This document shows, piece by piece, positions 52,981 through 64,000 of a DNA stretch of 64,000 nucleotides; positions within the stretch are counted from its first letter, which is position 1; each line of letters opens with the position of its first letter. This DNA comes from Rhodococcoides corynebacterioides NBRC 14404 (GTDB taxonomy: Bacteria > Actinomycetota > Actinomycetes > Mycobacteriales > Mycobacteriaceae). The stretch spans positions 372,001-436,000 of the forward strand of contig NZ_BCWV01000004.1 of NCBI RefSeq assembly GCF_001894765.1, given 5' to 3'. Made by a program: the position numbers and the translations under genes. Below the pieces are notes generated by a model. That model had not been told where the DNA came from. It was given only the letters and a program-made list of their open reading frames with translations, and did no database searches.

Positions 52981-54261
52981 CGACGCCTGCGCGCCGAGGC
53001 TGGCGGCGTCGATCCGTTCGAGCCGGGACTCGGTGCAGGACGCGATCTGGTCGACGACGACGCGGGTGCGGGCGGCCTCGTCCTCGGCGGCGGACCAGGC
53101 CGGCAGGAACATCGGGTCGAGCGAGGCGGGCGCGGAGTGCAGCAGCCACGCGGCGACGCGGTGGATGCGGTCGCGTTGGCGGTCCTGGCGTCGTCGGTGG
53201 CCGTCGTCGGACATGACGTACCGCAGTGCCATGGTCTTGAGCAGCGCCACCTCGGCGCGCACCAGGTCGGGGACGGCGAGGTCGGCGTCGTAACGCCGGA
53301 CCGGCCGTCCGTCGGCGGCCTCCCGAGTGGACGAGACGGCGGCCGTGGTGAAGCGCCCGACCAATTCGCTCGTCATGCGCTTGAGGGCGACGGACCGGAC
53401 CAGGGTGCCGTCGTAGCCGGCGGCGTCGGAGACCACCGGCAGCTCGGAGAGTCGCTGCGCCGCATCGCACATGAGGTCGCGGTCCAGGCCACGGAACTCG
53501 CGGATCGCGAGGTCGGCCAACGCGTCCTGCTCGGCCCGGTCGGCGAGGGAGCGCAGGTCGATACGCCCGGCGATGACGCCGTCCTCGACGTCGTGCACGG
53601 AGTACGCGACGTCGTCGGCCCAGTCCATGGCCTGCGCTTCGAGGCATTGCCGCCGTTCCGGTGCGCCGGCGCGCACCCAGGCCAGGGTGGCCGCGTCGTC
53701 GTCGTAGGCGCCGAACTTCGCCCCCGGTGAGGGCCGGGTCCACGGGTACTTGATCGCGGCGTCCAACGACGCGCGGGTGAGGTTGAGCCCGGCGCTGCGA
53801 CCGTCGTCCCCGAGCACTTTCGGTTCCAGGGACGTGAGGATGCGCAGGTTCTGCGCGTTGCCCTCGAAGCCCCCGCAGGACGCGGCGACCTCGTCGAGCG
53901 CGCGCTCGCCGTTGTGGCCGTAGGGCGGGTGACCGATGTCGTGGGCGAGACCGGCGAGCTCGACGAGGTCGGGATCGCACCCGATACCGTCGGCGATGCT
54001 GCGGCCGATCTGCGCCACCTCGAGCGAGTGGGTCAGCCGCGTTCGCGGCGTGTCGCCTTCCCGCGGACCGGTCACCTGGGTCTTGTCCGCGAGGCGGCGC
54101 AGCGCCGCGGAGTGCAGCACCCGCGCGCGGTCACGGGCGAACGCGCCGCGCGATTCCGCCGTCGACTCCGGCGCGAGGCCGGCCGACTTCGGTACCTCGG
54201 GAACCCGGCGGTCGACGTCGGCGGCGGTGTAGGTCTCGGTGGTGGGCAGGTCGGCGACCAT
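52972..54261 (-). CDS. dgt: Deoxyguanosinetriphosphate triphosphohydrolase-like protein
   Basis: A 429-residue HD-domain dNTPase that splits dGTP into deoxyguanosine and triphosphate. HD motifs are [11 protein letters not shown] and [15 protein letters not shown], with a later Asp in [17 protein letters not shown] 54261 overlaps the stop of the YdcF-like gene (GTGATGG); the GTG three bases earlier is possible. Probably co-transcribed with that gene. Confidence 0.93.
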   Translation of the reverse strand: MVADLPTTETYTAADVDRRVPEVPKSAGLAPESTAESRGAFARDRARVLHSAALRRLADKTQVTGPREGDTPRTRLTHSLEVAQIGRSIADGIGCDPDLVELAGLAHDIGHPPYGHNGERALDEVAASCGGFEGNAQNLRILTSLEPKVLGDDGRSAGLNLTRASLDAAIKYPWTRPSPGAKFGAYDDDAATLAWVRAGAPERRQCLEAQAMDWADDVAYSVHDVEDGVIAGRIDLRSLADRAEQDALADLAIREFRGLDRDLMCDAAQRLSELPVVSDAAGYDGTLVRSVALKRMTSELVGRFTTAAVSSTREAADGRPVRRYDADLAVPDLVRAEVALLKTMALRYVMSDDGHRRRQDRQRDRIHRVAAWLLHSAPASLDPMFLPAWSAAEDEAARTRVVVDQIASCTESRLERIDAASLGAQASWG

Positions 54262-54965
54262 CACTGTCCTGCCGTGTAGGCGAAGTCCGCCGAGTGGTGG
54301 GTGAGCTGGTACCACAGCAGAGCCGCTGTCTCCCGGCCGATTCCGTGGATCTGCGACTCACGGGTGTAGACGGCGGGACCCTGCCGGGTGGGCGAGGTCC
54401 ACGCGTCCAGGCCGGCGTCGTGCGCCATGGTGCGGGTCCGCAGAGAGTGCCAGGGATCGCTGACCAGGGTCACCCGGTTCAGGCCTCGGCTCTGCAGTTC
54501 GGCCGCCACCGCCTCGATGCTGCGCAGCGTGTCCGACCCTTCCTCGACGGCGACGACGTCGTCCGCGGGGACACCCTGATCGATCAGATAGGTCCGACCG
54601 GACGCGGCCTCGGTGTAGTTGTCGCCCACTTGCTTGCCGCCCACGGTGACCACCAGCGGCGCGATACCGGCCCGATACAGCGCCGACGCCTGCGCGAGCC
54701 GCGCCTCGAACACCGACGACGGCACGCCGTCGTATTGCGCCGCTCCCAGCACCACGATGGCGTCGGACGGCGTGTGGTCGTCGATCCGCGCCACCTGCCA
54801 CACGCGGACGGCCGTGCCCAGCACCACCAGCAGTCCCACCAGGACGACACCCGCGATCAGCCGCCGGATCCACCGCGCCAGCGTGCCCCCGAACCCCAGT
54901 CGGGGTGGTCGGCCGGCCGTGTCGCGGTATCCGTCGCGGTCGTCGTAGTAGTAGTCCGTACTCAT
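54261..54965 (-). CDS. YdcF/SanA (DUF218) family membrane protein
   Basis: A 234-residue protein. A Tyr/Asp-rich N terminus ([15 protein letters not shown]) is followed by one membrane helix near 35-57 and a DUF218 domain with [20 protein letters not shown] and [15 protein letters not shown]. ElyC/SanA relatives act in envelope biogenesis. Start ATG 54965. It is the first gene before dgt and dnaG. Confidence 0.87.
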   Translation of the reverse strand: MSTDYYYDDRDGYRDTAGRPPRLGFGGTLARWIRRLIAGVVLVGLLVVLGTAVRVWQVARIDDHTPSDAIVVLGAAQYDGVPSSVFEARLAQASALYRAGIAPLVVTVGGKQVGDNYTEAASGRTYLIDQGVPADDVVAVEEGSDTLRSIEAVAAELQSRGLNRVTLVSDPWHSLRTRTMAHDAGLDAWTSPTRQGPAVYTRESQIHGIGRETAALLWYQLTHHSADFAYTAGQ

Positions 54966-55020
54966 CGCGGACCAGTTTGCCAGCCGCACCTGTGACGGCC
55001 GTGTGCGGCGCGCGAGGCGG

Positions 55021-55635
55021 TCAGAGCCACCCGTTGTCGAGCGCCACTCGCACGGCCTCGGCCCGGGTGGCGGCCCCGGTCTTGCCGATCGCGGCCGAGA
55101 GGTGGTTGCGCACGGTGCCTTCCGACAGATGCAGCTCCCGCGCGATCGCCGACGCCGTTCCGCCCGAGCGCGCCGCGATCAGGACGTCCCGCTCGCGAGC
55201 GGTCAGAGGGGACGTCCCGGCCGTCAGCGTCTCCGTGGCGAGCGTGGGGTCGACGACGCGCAGGCCCGCATGGACCCGCCGGACCGCGTCCGCGAGGGCG
55301 CGCGCCGGAGTGTCCTTGACGACGAATCCACTCGCGCCCGCGTCGAGCGCGCGACGGACGTAGCCGGGTCGGCCGAAGGTGGTGACCACCAGCACCCGGC
55401 AGTCGGGGACGGCGGCGCGCAGGGCGGCGGTGGTCTCGATGCCGTCGCCGCCGGGCATCTCGACGTCGAGGAGCGCGACGTGCGGGCGGTGCATCCGCGC
55501 GGCCGGCACCACCTCGTCGCCGCGGCCGACCTCGGCGACGACCTCGAGGTCGTGCTCGAGTCCGAGCAGGGCGGCGACCGCACCGCGGACCAACGACTGG
55601 TCGTCCGCGAGCAGCAGCCTGATGGAGTCGGTCAC
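55021..55635 (-). CDS. LuxR/NarL-type response regulator
   Basis: A 204-residue regulator. The receiver domain has the phosphorylated Asp57 in LLDVEMPGGDG and the acidic pair Asp11-Asp12. The C-terminal LuxR helix-turn-helix is LTARERDVLIAARSG...SEGTVRNHL. The GTG start overlaps the stop of the histidine kinase gene. The adjacent ABC exporter genes are the likely targets. Confidence 0.93.
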   Translation of the reverse strand: MTDSIRLLLADDQSLVRGAVAALLGLEHDLEVVAEVGRGDEVVPAARMHRPHVALLDVEMPGGDGIETTAALRAAVPDCRVLVVTTFGRPGYVRRALDAGASGFVVKDTPARALADAVRRVHAGLRVVDPTLATETLTAGTSPLTARERDVLIAARSGGTASAIARELHLSEGTVRNHLSAAIGKTGAATRAEAVRVALDNGWL

Positions 55636-56771
55636 TCGCGCACCTCCGCCGTCACCCGGAACCCGCCGCGGGTGCCGCGGGCGATGGTCAGTGTCCCGCC
55701 GGCGTCGCGCACCAGGTCGGCCAACCCGCTCAATCCGGATCCGGTGGACCCGTGCTCGCCTCCCGCGCCGGGTCCGATCCCGTCGTCCTCGACGGTGATG
55801 CGCTCTCGTCCCAGATCCACCGTGCAGGTCGAGGCGCCGCTGTGGCGGACGACGTTGGTCACCGCCTCGCGCAGTACGCGGGCGAACAGTTCGCGTCGAT
55901 CCTCGGGGACGTCGTCGACGGTTCCGTGGCGACACAGCTCGATCTCCGCCGCGTCGAGGGCGCTGTGCGCGCCGAGCAGCTCCTCGTCGAGCCGCAGGTG
56001 TCGGAACCCGCCGACGGTCGATCGGACGTCGGCGAGGGCTTGCCGGGCGAGGACCTCGATGTCGGCGACCTCCGCGGCGGCGCGTCGGGGATCGTGATCG
56101 ATCAGGCGCCCCGCCAGCTCGGCCTTCACGGTGACGACGGTGAGCGAGTGGCCGAGGATGTCGTGCACGTCGCGGGCGAGGCGTTCCCGTTCCTCGACGA
56201 CGGCGAGGTCGGCGAGGCGGCGCCGCACCTCGAGCAGTTGGGCGTTGCGCTGGATCAGCGTCTTCACGCCCCAGGCGGCCATGGCCGCCGCGACCACCGT
56301 GATGGCGGCGGAGTTGTCGGGGGTCCATCCGTCCACGACCCGCGGAAGAATCTCCACGGCGGCCGCGACGACGGCGACCACCGCGACACCCGTGCGGCCC
56401 GGCAGGGTGATGATGCCGAACACCGCGAGGTACACCGACCCGGTGAGTACGGCGTCCCCGGCCGCCGGAACCACGGGGACGAGCAGTGCGGTGAGGAGCA
56501 ACAGGGTGGTCCACGCGCGCCGGGTCTGCTCGGGCCGCCGGTCGTCGTCGTGCAGGCGGCGGCGGAAGTCGCGGAAGCCCAGGAGGAAGACCACGGCGAA
56601 CAGCACGAGCGACACGTATCCGGCGACCGTCCACGGCCACGGCCCCCGGTACTGCAGGATCCGCTCCAGCGGGTAGAAGAGGAACGCCAGCCAGATGGCG
56701 CTGAACAGCCATCCCCGGCGCTGCCGCTGCTCGACCTCTCCGCCCGCGAGCGTGGCGACGATGTCCGTCAT
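55632..56771 (-). CDS. DesK-type sensor histidine kinase
   Basis: A 379-residue kinase. Four to five membrane helices lie within residues 20-170. The HisKA_3 dimerisation domain has the phospho-accepting His203 in RLARDVHDILGHSL. The ATPase domain has REAVTNVVRHSG, DDGIGPG and GSGLSGLADLV. DesK-like kinases often sense membrane state or antibiotics. ATG 56771. Follows the ABC permease gene on the same strand. Confidence 0.93.
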   Translation of the reverse strand: MTDIVATLAGGEVEQRQRRGWLFSAIWLAFLFYPLERILQYRGPWPWTVAGYVSLVLFAVVFLLGFRDFRRRLHDDDRRPEQTRRAWTTLLLLTALLVPVVPAAGDAVLTGSVYLAVFGIITLPGRTGVAVVAVVAAAVEILPRVVDGWTPDNSAAITVVAAAMAAWGVKTLIQRNAQLLEVRRRLADLAVVEERERLARDVHDILGHSLTVVTVKAELAGRLIDHDPRRAAAEVADIEVLARQALADVRSTVGGFRHLRLDEELLGAHSALDAAEIELCRHGTVDDVPEDRRELFARVLREAVTNVVRHSGASTCTVDLGRERITVEDDGIGPGAGGEHGSTGSGLSGLADLVRDAGGTLTIARGTRGGFRVTAEVRE

Positions 56772-56809
56772 CGTCGCCACGCTAGACGCGTGCCGTCGGT
56801 CACGCCGGG

Positions 56810-57592
56810 TCAACCGCGGGCGGTGTCGCGCCGGAACATCGCCCGAGCGCCGAGGACGAACACCGTCGTCCACACGACGACGTTGACGATCGCCTCGCCG
56901 AGATTCGCCGCCGTCACCTCCCCGATCGGAGCGCGGGCGATGGTGGCGACGCCCCACGTGGGCACGACCTTCGCCACGTCGGCGAACCACCCACTGGCGG
57001 GGACGAACAGGCCACCGGCGAAGGCGAGCAACGCCAGACCGGGCCCCAGGATCTGCATGACGTTCTCCGAGGGCAACACGTACCCCATGAAGAGGCCGAA
57101 GGCGGCGAAGACGACGGAGGTCACCCAGGCCAGCAGGAAGCACGACACCCACGCCGCGGCGGTGAGGTGCGCCCCCGTGGCGGCGCCGACCGCGAACACC
57201 GTGGTCACCGACACCAGACCCAGGGCCATGGCGACGAGGACCTTGGTGGCGACGTAGGCGACGGGGTCGAGGGGGGTGAGCCGTAGTTGCCGACTCCACC
57301 CCACGCCGCGCTCGATCGAGACCATGGCGCCGCCGCTGGTGGTCGCGAGCATCGCGCCGTAGAGCGCCATGCTCACCATGATGTAGCCGGTGAGATTGGC
57401 CGATCCCATCGTCTGCGTCCGATAGTCGCCGGACAGTCCGAACACGGCGAAGAAGATCGGCGGGACGAGCACGGTGAAGACGATCGTGCGGCGATTGCGC
57501 AGCATGCGGCGCAGCTCCAGGCCCAGGAAGAGCAGGCTGAAGCCGCCATGGGCGGGCACGGACCGAGGACGGTCGACAGTGGTGGTGGTCAT
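56810..57592 (-). CDS. ABC-2 type transporter permease
   Basis: A 260-residue permease with six membrane helices and the ABC-2 pattern (LRRMLRNRRTIVFTVLVPPIFF, IERGVGWSRQLRLTPLDP). It exports a drug, lipid or peptide together with the ATPase encoded just upstream. ATG 57592 overlaps the ATPase stop by 4 bases. The closest partner is the DesK/LuxR pair downstream. Confidence 0.9.
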   Translation of the reverse strand: MTTTTVDRPRSVPAHGGFSLLFLGLELRRMLRNRRTIVFTVLVPPIFFAVFGLSGDYRTQTMGSANLTGYIMVSMALYGAMLATTSGGAMVSIERGVGWSRQLRLTPLDPVAYVATKVLVAMALGLVSVTTVFAVGAATGAHLTAAAWVSCFLLAWVTSVVFAAFGLFMGYVLPSENVMQILGPGLALLAFAGGLFVPASGWFADVAKVVPTWGVATIARAPIGEVTAANLGEAIVNVVVWTTVFVLGARAMFRRDTARG

Positions 57593-58521
57593 GCGGGGCT
57601 CCCGGCGGTCGTGAGGGTGTCGGTGGTGTCGGTGGTGAGACTCAGGAAGGCGTCCTCGAGGCTGCGCGGGACGATCTCGAGATCCCGCGCGTCGGTGGTC
57701 GTCAGCAGGTGGCGCGCCACCAGGTCCGATCGCGTGCTGTGCACGACGATCCGGTCGCCCTGGCTCTGCACGTCGTCGACTCCCGGAATGCTCAGCAGCG
57801 CGGCACGATTGACGTCCGTGACGACGGCGGTGATGCGCCGACCCGCCGCGAGGTTCTTGATCTCCGCGGCGGTCCCGTCGGCGACGATGCGGCCGGCACG
57901 CACGAGCACGATGCGGTCGGCGTAGGCGTCCGCTTCCTCGAGGTAGTGGGTGGCGAACAGGACGGTTCGCCCGCGGGCGCTGTCGGCGCGCATCGCGGCC
58001 CAGAAGTCGCGGCGCCCGAGGGTGTCCATGCCGGTGGTCGGCTCGTCGAGCACCACCAGGTCCGGGTCCGGCAGCAGAGCCAGCGCGAACCGGAGCCGCT
58101 GCTGCTGACCGCCGGAGCACTTCCCCACGAGACGGTCGGCGATGTCGGTGATGCCGGCGCGTTCCAGGACCTCGTCCACGGGACGCGCACTCGCGTGGAG
58201 AGCGGCCACGAGCCGCACGGTCTCGGCGACGGTGACGTCGCGCAGCAGGCCCCCCGACTGGAGAACGGCCGAGATCCGACCCGACGCCACCGCCTCGCGC
58301 GGCGTCGCGCCGAAGACGCGAACCGTGCCGCGGTCCGGCCGGGTCAGCCCGAGCAGCATGTCGAGGGTGGTGGTCTTCCCGGCGCCGTTGGGGCCGAGGA
58401 AGGCGACGATCTCACCGGGGTGGACGGTCAGGGACAGACCGTCCACCGCGGTGACGGAGCCGAAGCTCTTCTGCAGGCCGTCGAGTTCGACGGCCGGTGT
58501 GATGTGCGGGTTCGATGTCAT
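57589..58521 (-). CDS. ABC transporter ATP-binding protein
   Basis: A 310-residue ATPase. Walker A is GPNGAGKT (43-50), the signature is CSGGQQQR near 134, and Walker B is LVVLDEPTTGMD. A C-terminal extension of about 90 residues is typical of DrrA-like drug exporters. First gene of ATPase, permease, kinase, regulator. Start ATG 58521. Confidence 0.93.
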   Translation of the reverse strand: MTSNPHITPAVELDGLQKSFGSVTAVDGLSLTVHPGEIVAFLGPNGAGKTTTLDMLLGLTRPDRGTVRVFGATPREAVASGRISAVLQSGGLLRDVTVAETVRLVAALHASARPVDEVLERAGITDIADRLVGKCSGGQQQRLRFALALLPDPDLVVLDEPTTGMDTLGRRDFWAAMRADSARGRTVLFATHYLEEADAYADRIVLVRAGRIVADGTAAEIKNLAAGRRITAVVTDVNRAALLSIPGVDDVQSQGDRIVVHSTRSDLVARHLLTTTDARDLEIVPRSLEDAFLSLTTDTTDTLTTAGSPA

Positions 58522-58620
58522 GGGAACGACGATGCTCGCCGCGGCGGCCTCGTCCCTCGGCCGAGCGTCACGTCTTCGCCATGACGACTGTCACGGGTCC
58601 GATCGCGGTAGGTTCCCCCC

Positions 58621-60638
58621 ATGACTCCGGCCTCGACGCGAACGGCCCGCTGCGTGCTCGCCGCGCTGATCCTGCTGACCACCCTGCTGGGCGGCGGTGT
58701 CGCGAGCGCCGAGGAGCCGTTCCGTGTTCCGGAGCAGGTCACGGACCTCGCCGGGGTCCTCGACGACGGCGACCGCGCCGAGGTCGAGGCCGCTGTCGAC
58801 CGTCTCTACACCGATCAGGGCCTGCGGCTGTGGGTGGTGCTCGTCGACGACTTCTCCGGCGTCCCGTACGCGCAATGGGGTGAGCGCACCGCCGTCGCCA
58901 GCGACTTCGGCGACCGCGACATCCTGCTCGCCGTCGCCACCGTCGCCCGGTCCTACACCCTGAACGTGCCGCAGGCGCAGACCGCCATCTCGAACTCGGA
59001 GATCTCCGACCTCGAGCAGAGCAGCATCGAACCCGCCTTGCGCGAGGAGCAATGGGCCGGGGCGGCCACCGCCGCGGCCACCGGCCTCGCGAAGGCCGTC
59101 TCGACCACCGGCTCCGGATCGGCCGGACTGTGGGTCGCCCTCGCCGTCCTCGTCCTGGTGGTCGTCGGCGCCCTCGCCTTCGGACGCATCCGGACCGCCC
59201 GCCGTCGTCACGCGGCGGCCGAGGCGGCGCGCACGGTCGACGGCAGCGATCCGGCGGCGCTGGCCGCGCTGCCCGCGGACGTGCTCGACGAGCGGGCGCG
59301 CGAGATCCTCACCGAGACGGACGAAGCCGTGCGGGCCAGCGCCGAGGAATTGGCCGCGGCCACGGGCGAACTCGGCGAGGCCGGCGCCCGCCCCTTCACG
59401 ACGGCGCTGGCCGACGCCCGTCGCGCGCTCGCCGAGGCCCACGAGCTGCGCCAGCGTCTCGACGACGCGATCCCGGAGTCACCGGACGAGCGTCGCCGGA
59501 TGGTCGAGCGGATCATCACCTCGTGCGCCGAGGCGGACCGCGTGCTGGACGAGAAGGTGGCCGAGTTCGACGAGATCCGCAACCTGCTGATCGACGCCGG
59601 CGCGCGGCTGGACGCACTGACCCAGCGGCAGGTCGAACAGACGGCGCGCCTGGACGGCTGCGCGGCCACGCTGGAGTCGTTGCGGTCCCGGTACGACGCG
59701 TCCGTGCTCGCCCCCGTGGCCGACAACGTCACGCTCGCGACCGAACAGCTCACGCTGGCCGAGTCGGCGATCGACGACGGTCGGGACGCCGCCGCGCAGC
59801 CGGTCGGTCGGCAAGGGCCCGTGGTCGCCGCGGTGCGCACCGCGGAGAGTGCACTGACCCGCGCCCGCACGCTGCTCGACGCGGTCGATCACGCGGACGA
59901 GGACATCGTCGCGGCCGTCGACCAGCTGCCCGCCGCGATCGCCGACGCCCGCGAGGACGTGGCGACGGCGGACCGGCTGGCGACGCACGGCGGCGAGGCG
60001 TTGGCGTCGGCGCGGTCGGCGACCGTCGCCGCGATCGACCGGGCCGAGCGGTCCGGCACCACCGATCCGCTGGGGGCGATGCACGCTCTCGTGTCCGCCG
60101 ACGCGGCGCTCGACGACGCGCTCGCCGCGGCGACGGAGGCGCAGCAGCGCGACGAGCACGCCCGCGCGCGTCTCGCCCGCGATCTCGCGGCGGCGTCCGC
60201 GCAGGTCCGGGCGGCGAACGAGTTCGTCGCCTCGCGCAGCGGTGCCGTGAAGGTGCAGGCCCGCACCCGGCTGGCGGAAGCGGAACGGCACCTGCAGGCC
60301 GCGCAGCAGCTCGCCGAGTCCGACGCGCCGCGCGCACTGCAGCACGCCGCGGCCGCCCTGTCGTTGTCCGCGCAGGCCTCGCACGCCGCGCAGGCCGACG
60401 TCGCCGACTGGGAGGCGACGCAGCGGCCGCGGCACTCCGGCGGCTACGGCGGCGGGTCCGCGGCCGGCGGCGTCCTCACCGGAGTCCTGATCGACAGTGT
60501 GCTGCGCGGCGGCTTCGGCGGCGGCCGCACCTACGGAAACCGCCGCAGCGGAGGCTACGGCGGTTTCGGTGGCGGGCCCCGGTCCTTCGGTGGGTCGGGG
60601 TCCTCGGGGCGGATAGGCAGGAGCTCCGGAGGCCGGTT

Positions 60639-60642
<4 letters not shown>
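58621..60642 (+). CDS. TPM-domain membrane protein with coiled coil (Rv2345-like)
   Basis: A 673-residue protein. A Sec signal peptide (1-30, cut near VASAEEP) precedes a TPM/YgcG domain (about 35-155, [23 protein letters not shown]). One membrane helix lies near 166-186. A very long Ala/Glu/Arg helical region follows, then a Gly-rich tail with [12 protein letters not shown] proteins are linked to photosystem or membrane-protein repair in other organisms; role here unknown. Same neighbourhood as in M. tuberculosis after dnaG and dgt. Confidence 0.88.
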
Positions 60643-62024
<1,382 letters not shown>

Positions 62025-62172
62025 GGGGCCAGTTCTCCATCTCGGGTCGTGAGTCGGTGGTGGCGGGGCGCGGACGTGGTGTGTCCGGCCGCGACACATC
62101 AGACTATCGGCCCGGTGGGGGTTCGCGGTCCACCGCGTCCGCGGAGCGCCCCGGTTGACATGCGCCGTCGCG

Positions 62173-62202
62173 CATATCACAATGATTACGATTTCCAATA
62201 AC
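62173..62202. promoter_or_regulatory. AT-rich control region in front of smtB-zur
   Basis: An unusually AT-rich stretch (CATATCACAATGATTACGATT and following) in a very GC-rich surrounding, about 30-60 bases before the smtB ATG. Its reverse strand contains AATCATT, a part of actinobacterial Zur sites, but no clean dyad is visible. Probably the operator/promoter for SmtB and/or Zur. Confidence 0.4.
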
Positions 62203-62230
62203 GACGACTGGACGACGGGGTGTTCTCTCC

Positions 62231-62671
62231 ATGAGCGTGCCGCACGCGGTGCCGGATTCCGGCCCGACCCTCCCCCACCCGGCGACGGATCTGCCGCCCA
62301 AGGACGTGCTGACCGGCGCCGGGGATCTGCTGCGCGCGCTCGCCGCGCCGGTGCGGATCGCGATCGTGCTCCAGCTGCGTGAATCGGCGCGGTGCGTACA
62401 CGAGCTGGTCGGCGCGCTCGGCGTCACTCAGCCGCTGATCAGCCAGCATCTGCGCGTGCTGAAGGCCGCCGGGGTGGTGCACGGTGAGCGGTCCGGGCGT
62501 GAAGTGCTGTATCGGTTGGTGGACGACCACCTGGCGCACATCGTGGTGGATGCAGTGGAGCATGCGACCGAAGGATCCGAGCATGCGACCGAACGATCTG
62601 CGCATGCAATCGAAGGATCTGCGCAGGCGACCGACGGATCTGCGCAGGCGACCGACGGTACCGATCGATGA
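62231..62671 (+). CDS. smtB: ArsR/SmtB-family zinc-responsive repressor with repeat tail
   Basis: A 146-residue ArsR-family regulator. A winged helix spans about 30-100 ([31 protein letters not shown]). The alpha5 zinc site is complete: Asp98-x-His100-x10-His111-x2-Glu114. After it comes a tail of five 7-residue repeats ([35 protein letters not shown]) encoded by 21-bp tandem repeats. In mycobacteria SmtB represses the smtB-zur operon at low zinc. ATGA overlap with zur. Confidence 0.93.
   Translation: MSVPHAVPDSGPTLPHPATDLPPKDVLTGAGDLLRALAAPVRIAIVLQLRESARCVHELVGALGVTQPLISQHLRVLKAAGVVHGERSGREVLYRLVDDHLAHIVVDAVEHATEGSEHATERSAHAIEGSAQATDGSAQATDGTDR
62558..62662 (+). repeat. Five 21-bp tandem repeats coding the SmtB tail
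   Basis: Units start at 62558, 62579, 62600, 62621 and 62642, each close to GAGCATGCGACCGAAGGATCC. They keep the frame and encode heptads. The first three encode a His at position 2, the last two a Gln, so the array has diverged in two blocks. Confidence 0.9.
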
Positions 62672-63075
62672 ACGTGGCGAAGACCGTCGGCCTGCGGTCG
62701 ACCAAGCAGCGCAGCGCGATTTCCGAGCTGCTCGACACGGTCGACGAGTTCCGGTCGGCGCAGGACCTGCACGACGAGTTGCGACGGCGCGGCGACGGCA
62801 TCGGCCTGACCACGGTCTACCGCACTCTGCAGGCGATGGCCGACGCGGGCACCCTGGACGTGCTGCGCACCGATTCGGGCGAGTCGGTATATCGCCGCTG
62901 TTCCGACGGTCACCACCATCATCTGGTGTGTCGAACCTGCGGATTCACCGTGGAGGTCGAGGGCGCCGCGGTGGAACGGTGGACGAAGTCGGTGGCCGGT
63001 GAGCACGGCTTCTCCGACGTCAGCCACACGGCGGAGATCTTCGGCCTGTGCAGCGAGTGCGCGGCGAAGGCCTGA
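62668..63075 (+). CDS. zur: Zinc uptake regulator Zur (FurB)
   Basis: A 135-residue Fur-family repressor. The winged helix is in the first 75 residues (TTVYRTLQAMADAG). The HHHH cluster is at 82-85, and structural zinc cysteines are Cys88/Cys91 and Cys128/Cys131. With zinc bound it represses zinc-uptake genes. Its ATG overlaps the smtB stop (ATGA), as in M. tuberculosis Rv2358-Rv2359. Confidence 0.95.
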   Translation: MNVAKTVGLRSTKQRSAISELLDTVDEFRSAQDLHDELRRRGDGIGLTTVYRTLQAMADAGTLDVLRTDSGESVYRRCSDGHHHHLVCRTCGFTVEVEGAAVERWTKSVAGEHGFSDVSHTAEIFGLCSECAAKA

Positions 63076-63093
63076 TCTCGACGGTGCGGCGCG

Positions 63094-63498
63094 TCAGGGC
63101 ACCAGGCCGACGCGCGCCTTCTCGACGCCGGACAGCACCAGGACCAGCATGGTCATCAGGGGCTCGTCGTCGAGTCCGGTGGCCGGGAAGGTGTAGCGCA
63201 GGATGACGTCGGCCTGCGATCCGTGACCGATCACCGAGATCGACCCGAACTGCGATTCGGCGTTGCGCGCAGCGACTTTCGCGCGCAGCCCACCGGACGA
63301 CGGTCGATCCCAGGCGAGGACCGACGTCAACGCGAGCACCTCGAGGCCCGGTCCCAGCGCGACCGCCCGCAACGAGCAGAGGGCGCCCGCGTACGTGAAG
63401 CCGAGCGATCCATCGTCGGCCACGGTGACGTCGGCGAACTGGCCGAGAACCACCCGGGCCCGGTCCTGCAGAGCCGCGACCACGTCGTGCTCGCTCAT
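63094..63498 (-). CDS. Hypothetical protein (Rv2360c-like)
   Basis: A 134-residue soluble protein starting [16 protein letters not shown], with a mixed alpha/beta pattern ([34 protein letters not shown]). No recognised motif; its place between zur and uppS matches Rv2360c. ATG 63498 overlaps the uppS stop, so the two are co-translated. Convergent with zur. Confidence 0.75.
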   Translation of the reverse strand: MSEHDVVAALQDRARVVLGQFADVTVADDGSLGFTYAGALCSLRAVALGPGLEVLALTSVLAWDRPSSGGLRAKVAARNAESQFGSISVIGHGSQADVILRYTFPATGLDDEPLMTMLVLVLSGVEKARVGLVP

Positions 63499-64000
63499 TT
63501 CACTCCCCCGAATCGTCGGTCCCGCGAGGCGAACTCGACGCACGCGGCCCACAGATCGCGGCGGTCGAAGTCCGGGAACAGTTTCTCCTGGAACACCATC
63601 TCGGCGTAGGCCGACTGCCAGAGCAGGAAGTTCGACGTGCGTTGCTCGCCGGACGGCCGCAGGAACAGGTCGACGTCGGGCATGTCGGCCTCGTCGAGGT
63701 AGCGGGCGAACGACGCCTCGGAGATCTTCTCCGGATCGAGCTGCCCGGCCGCGGCCCGCCGCGCGATCTCCCGAGCGGCGTCGACGATCTCGGCGCGGCC
63801 GCCGTAGTTGACGCACATCGTCAGCGTCATGACGGTGTTGTCCCTCGTCAGCTCCTCCGCGATCTCGAGCTCGCGGATCACGCTGCGCCACAAGCGCGGT
63901 CGTCGCCCCGCCCACCGCACCCGGACGCCCATCTCGTGCATCTCGTCGCGACGTCGACGGATGACGTCGCGGTTGAAGCCCATGAGGAACTTGACCTCGT
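63495..64000 (-). CDS. uppS: Isoprenyl diphosphate synthase UppS (start cut off by the window)
   Basis: The C-terminal 168 residues of a cis-prenyltransferase, running off the window end. Conserved late regions are visible: [51 protein letters not shown] and the [15 protein letters not shown] block. It makes decaprenyl or undecaprenyl diphosphate, the lipid carrier for cell-wall synthesis; position and length match Rv2361c. Confidence 0.95.
   Translation of the reverse strand, partial: EVKFLMGFNRDVIRRRRDEMHEMGVRVRWAGRRPRLWRSVIRELEIAEELTRDNTVMTLTMCVNYGGRAEIVDAAREIARRAAAGQLDPEKISEASFARYLDEADMPDVDLFLRPSGEQRTSNFLLWQSAYAEMVFQEKLFPDFDRRDLWAACVEFASRDRRFGGVK

Noticed and set aside
62558..62662. Repeat array considered as CRISPR or iteron set
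   Set aside because: Direct in-frame coding repeats inside smtB, without spacers.

Overview
The window is a high-GC actinobacterial chromosome segment, almost certainly from a mycolic-acid-containing member of the Mycobacteriales. Rhodococcus is the best fit. The gene order repeatedly matches Mycobacterium tuberculosis as I remember it: CYTH/CHAD protein, RNase H/phosphatase, zinc-ribbon protein, Nif3, CobC, HAD (PtkA-like), PtpA, SURF1, CobD; then AhpE, DUF3052, AceE, MabR, FabD, AcpM, KasA, AccD6; then DnaG, Dgt, TPM protein; then GlyRS, SmtB, Zur, Rv2360c-like, UppS. There is no kasB, which fits the shorter mycolates of Rhodococcus rather than Mycobacterium. Organism and synteny statements are inference from memory, not from a search.

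Layout. 1-12 kb: housekeeping and cobalamin genes, the RNase P RNA gene, and an unlisted 30-codon ORF with its own ribosome binding site and hairpin. 12-17.7 kb: amidase, MFS exporter, iron-type alcohol dehydrogenase, tRNA-Val, AhpE and DUF3052. 17.9-27 kb: aceE, then a MabR-type regulator followed by the FAS-II operon fabD-acpM-kasA-accD6, with a TTTGT-N9-ACAAA dyad in front of fabD. 27-30 kb: a serine hydrolase and a single-subunit molybdopterin oxidoreductase.

30.3-43.5 kb is a c-di-GMP region. Two paralogous GAF-GGDEF-EAL proteins of about 610 residues flank a run of three genes: a small PAS protein, a GNAT-like (possibly FeeM/LuxI-like) acyltransferase and a ThiF/E1-like adenylyltransferase fused to a nitroreductase domain. 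One paralogue has a wrecked EAL domain and is read away from the run. The other is intact and is the last gene of the run. A perfect dyad lies halfway between the two divergent start codons. I consider this the best candidate for an undescribed system: a c-di-GMP-linked enzyme cassette making or modifying a small molecule. A third PAS/GAF-GGDEF-EAL gene follows.

Between them, tRNA-Met(CAT) carries a 3.1-kb island (37927-41050) bounded by 38-bp direct repeats. It holds a phage-like pseudogene, a DUF2510 membrane protein, another membrane protein and scraps, with no integrase seen.

43.5-50.5 kb: GAF-ANTAR regulator, a GH13 enzyme of the trehalose-synthase type behind a SigB/SigF-like promoter, an apparently leaderless formyltransferase under an IdeR/DtxR-like iron box (probably for a hydroxamate siderophore), a YihY/BrkB membrane protein, an SDR, a membrane protein and tRNA-Asn. 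50.7-58.5 kb: DnaG, dGTPase, a YdcF-like protein, and a DesK/LuxR-type two-component system next to a two-gene ABC exporter. 58.6-64 kb: a TPM-domain protein, GlyRS, the zinc regulators SmtB-Zur, an Rv2360c-like protein and the cut-off uppS gene.
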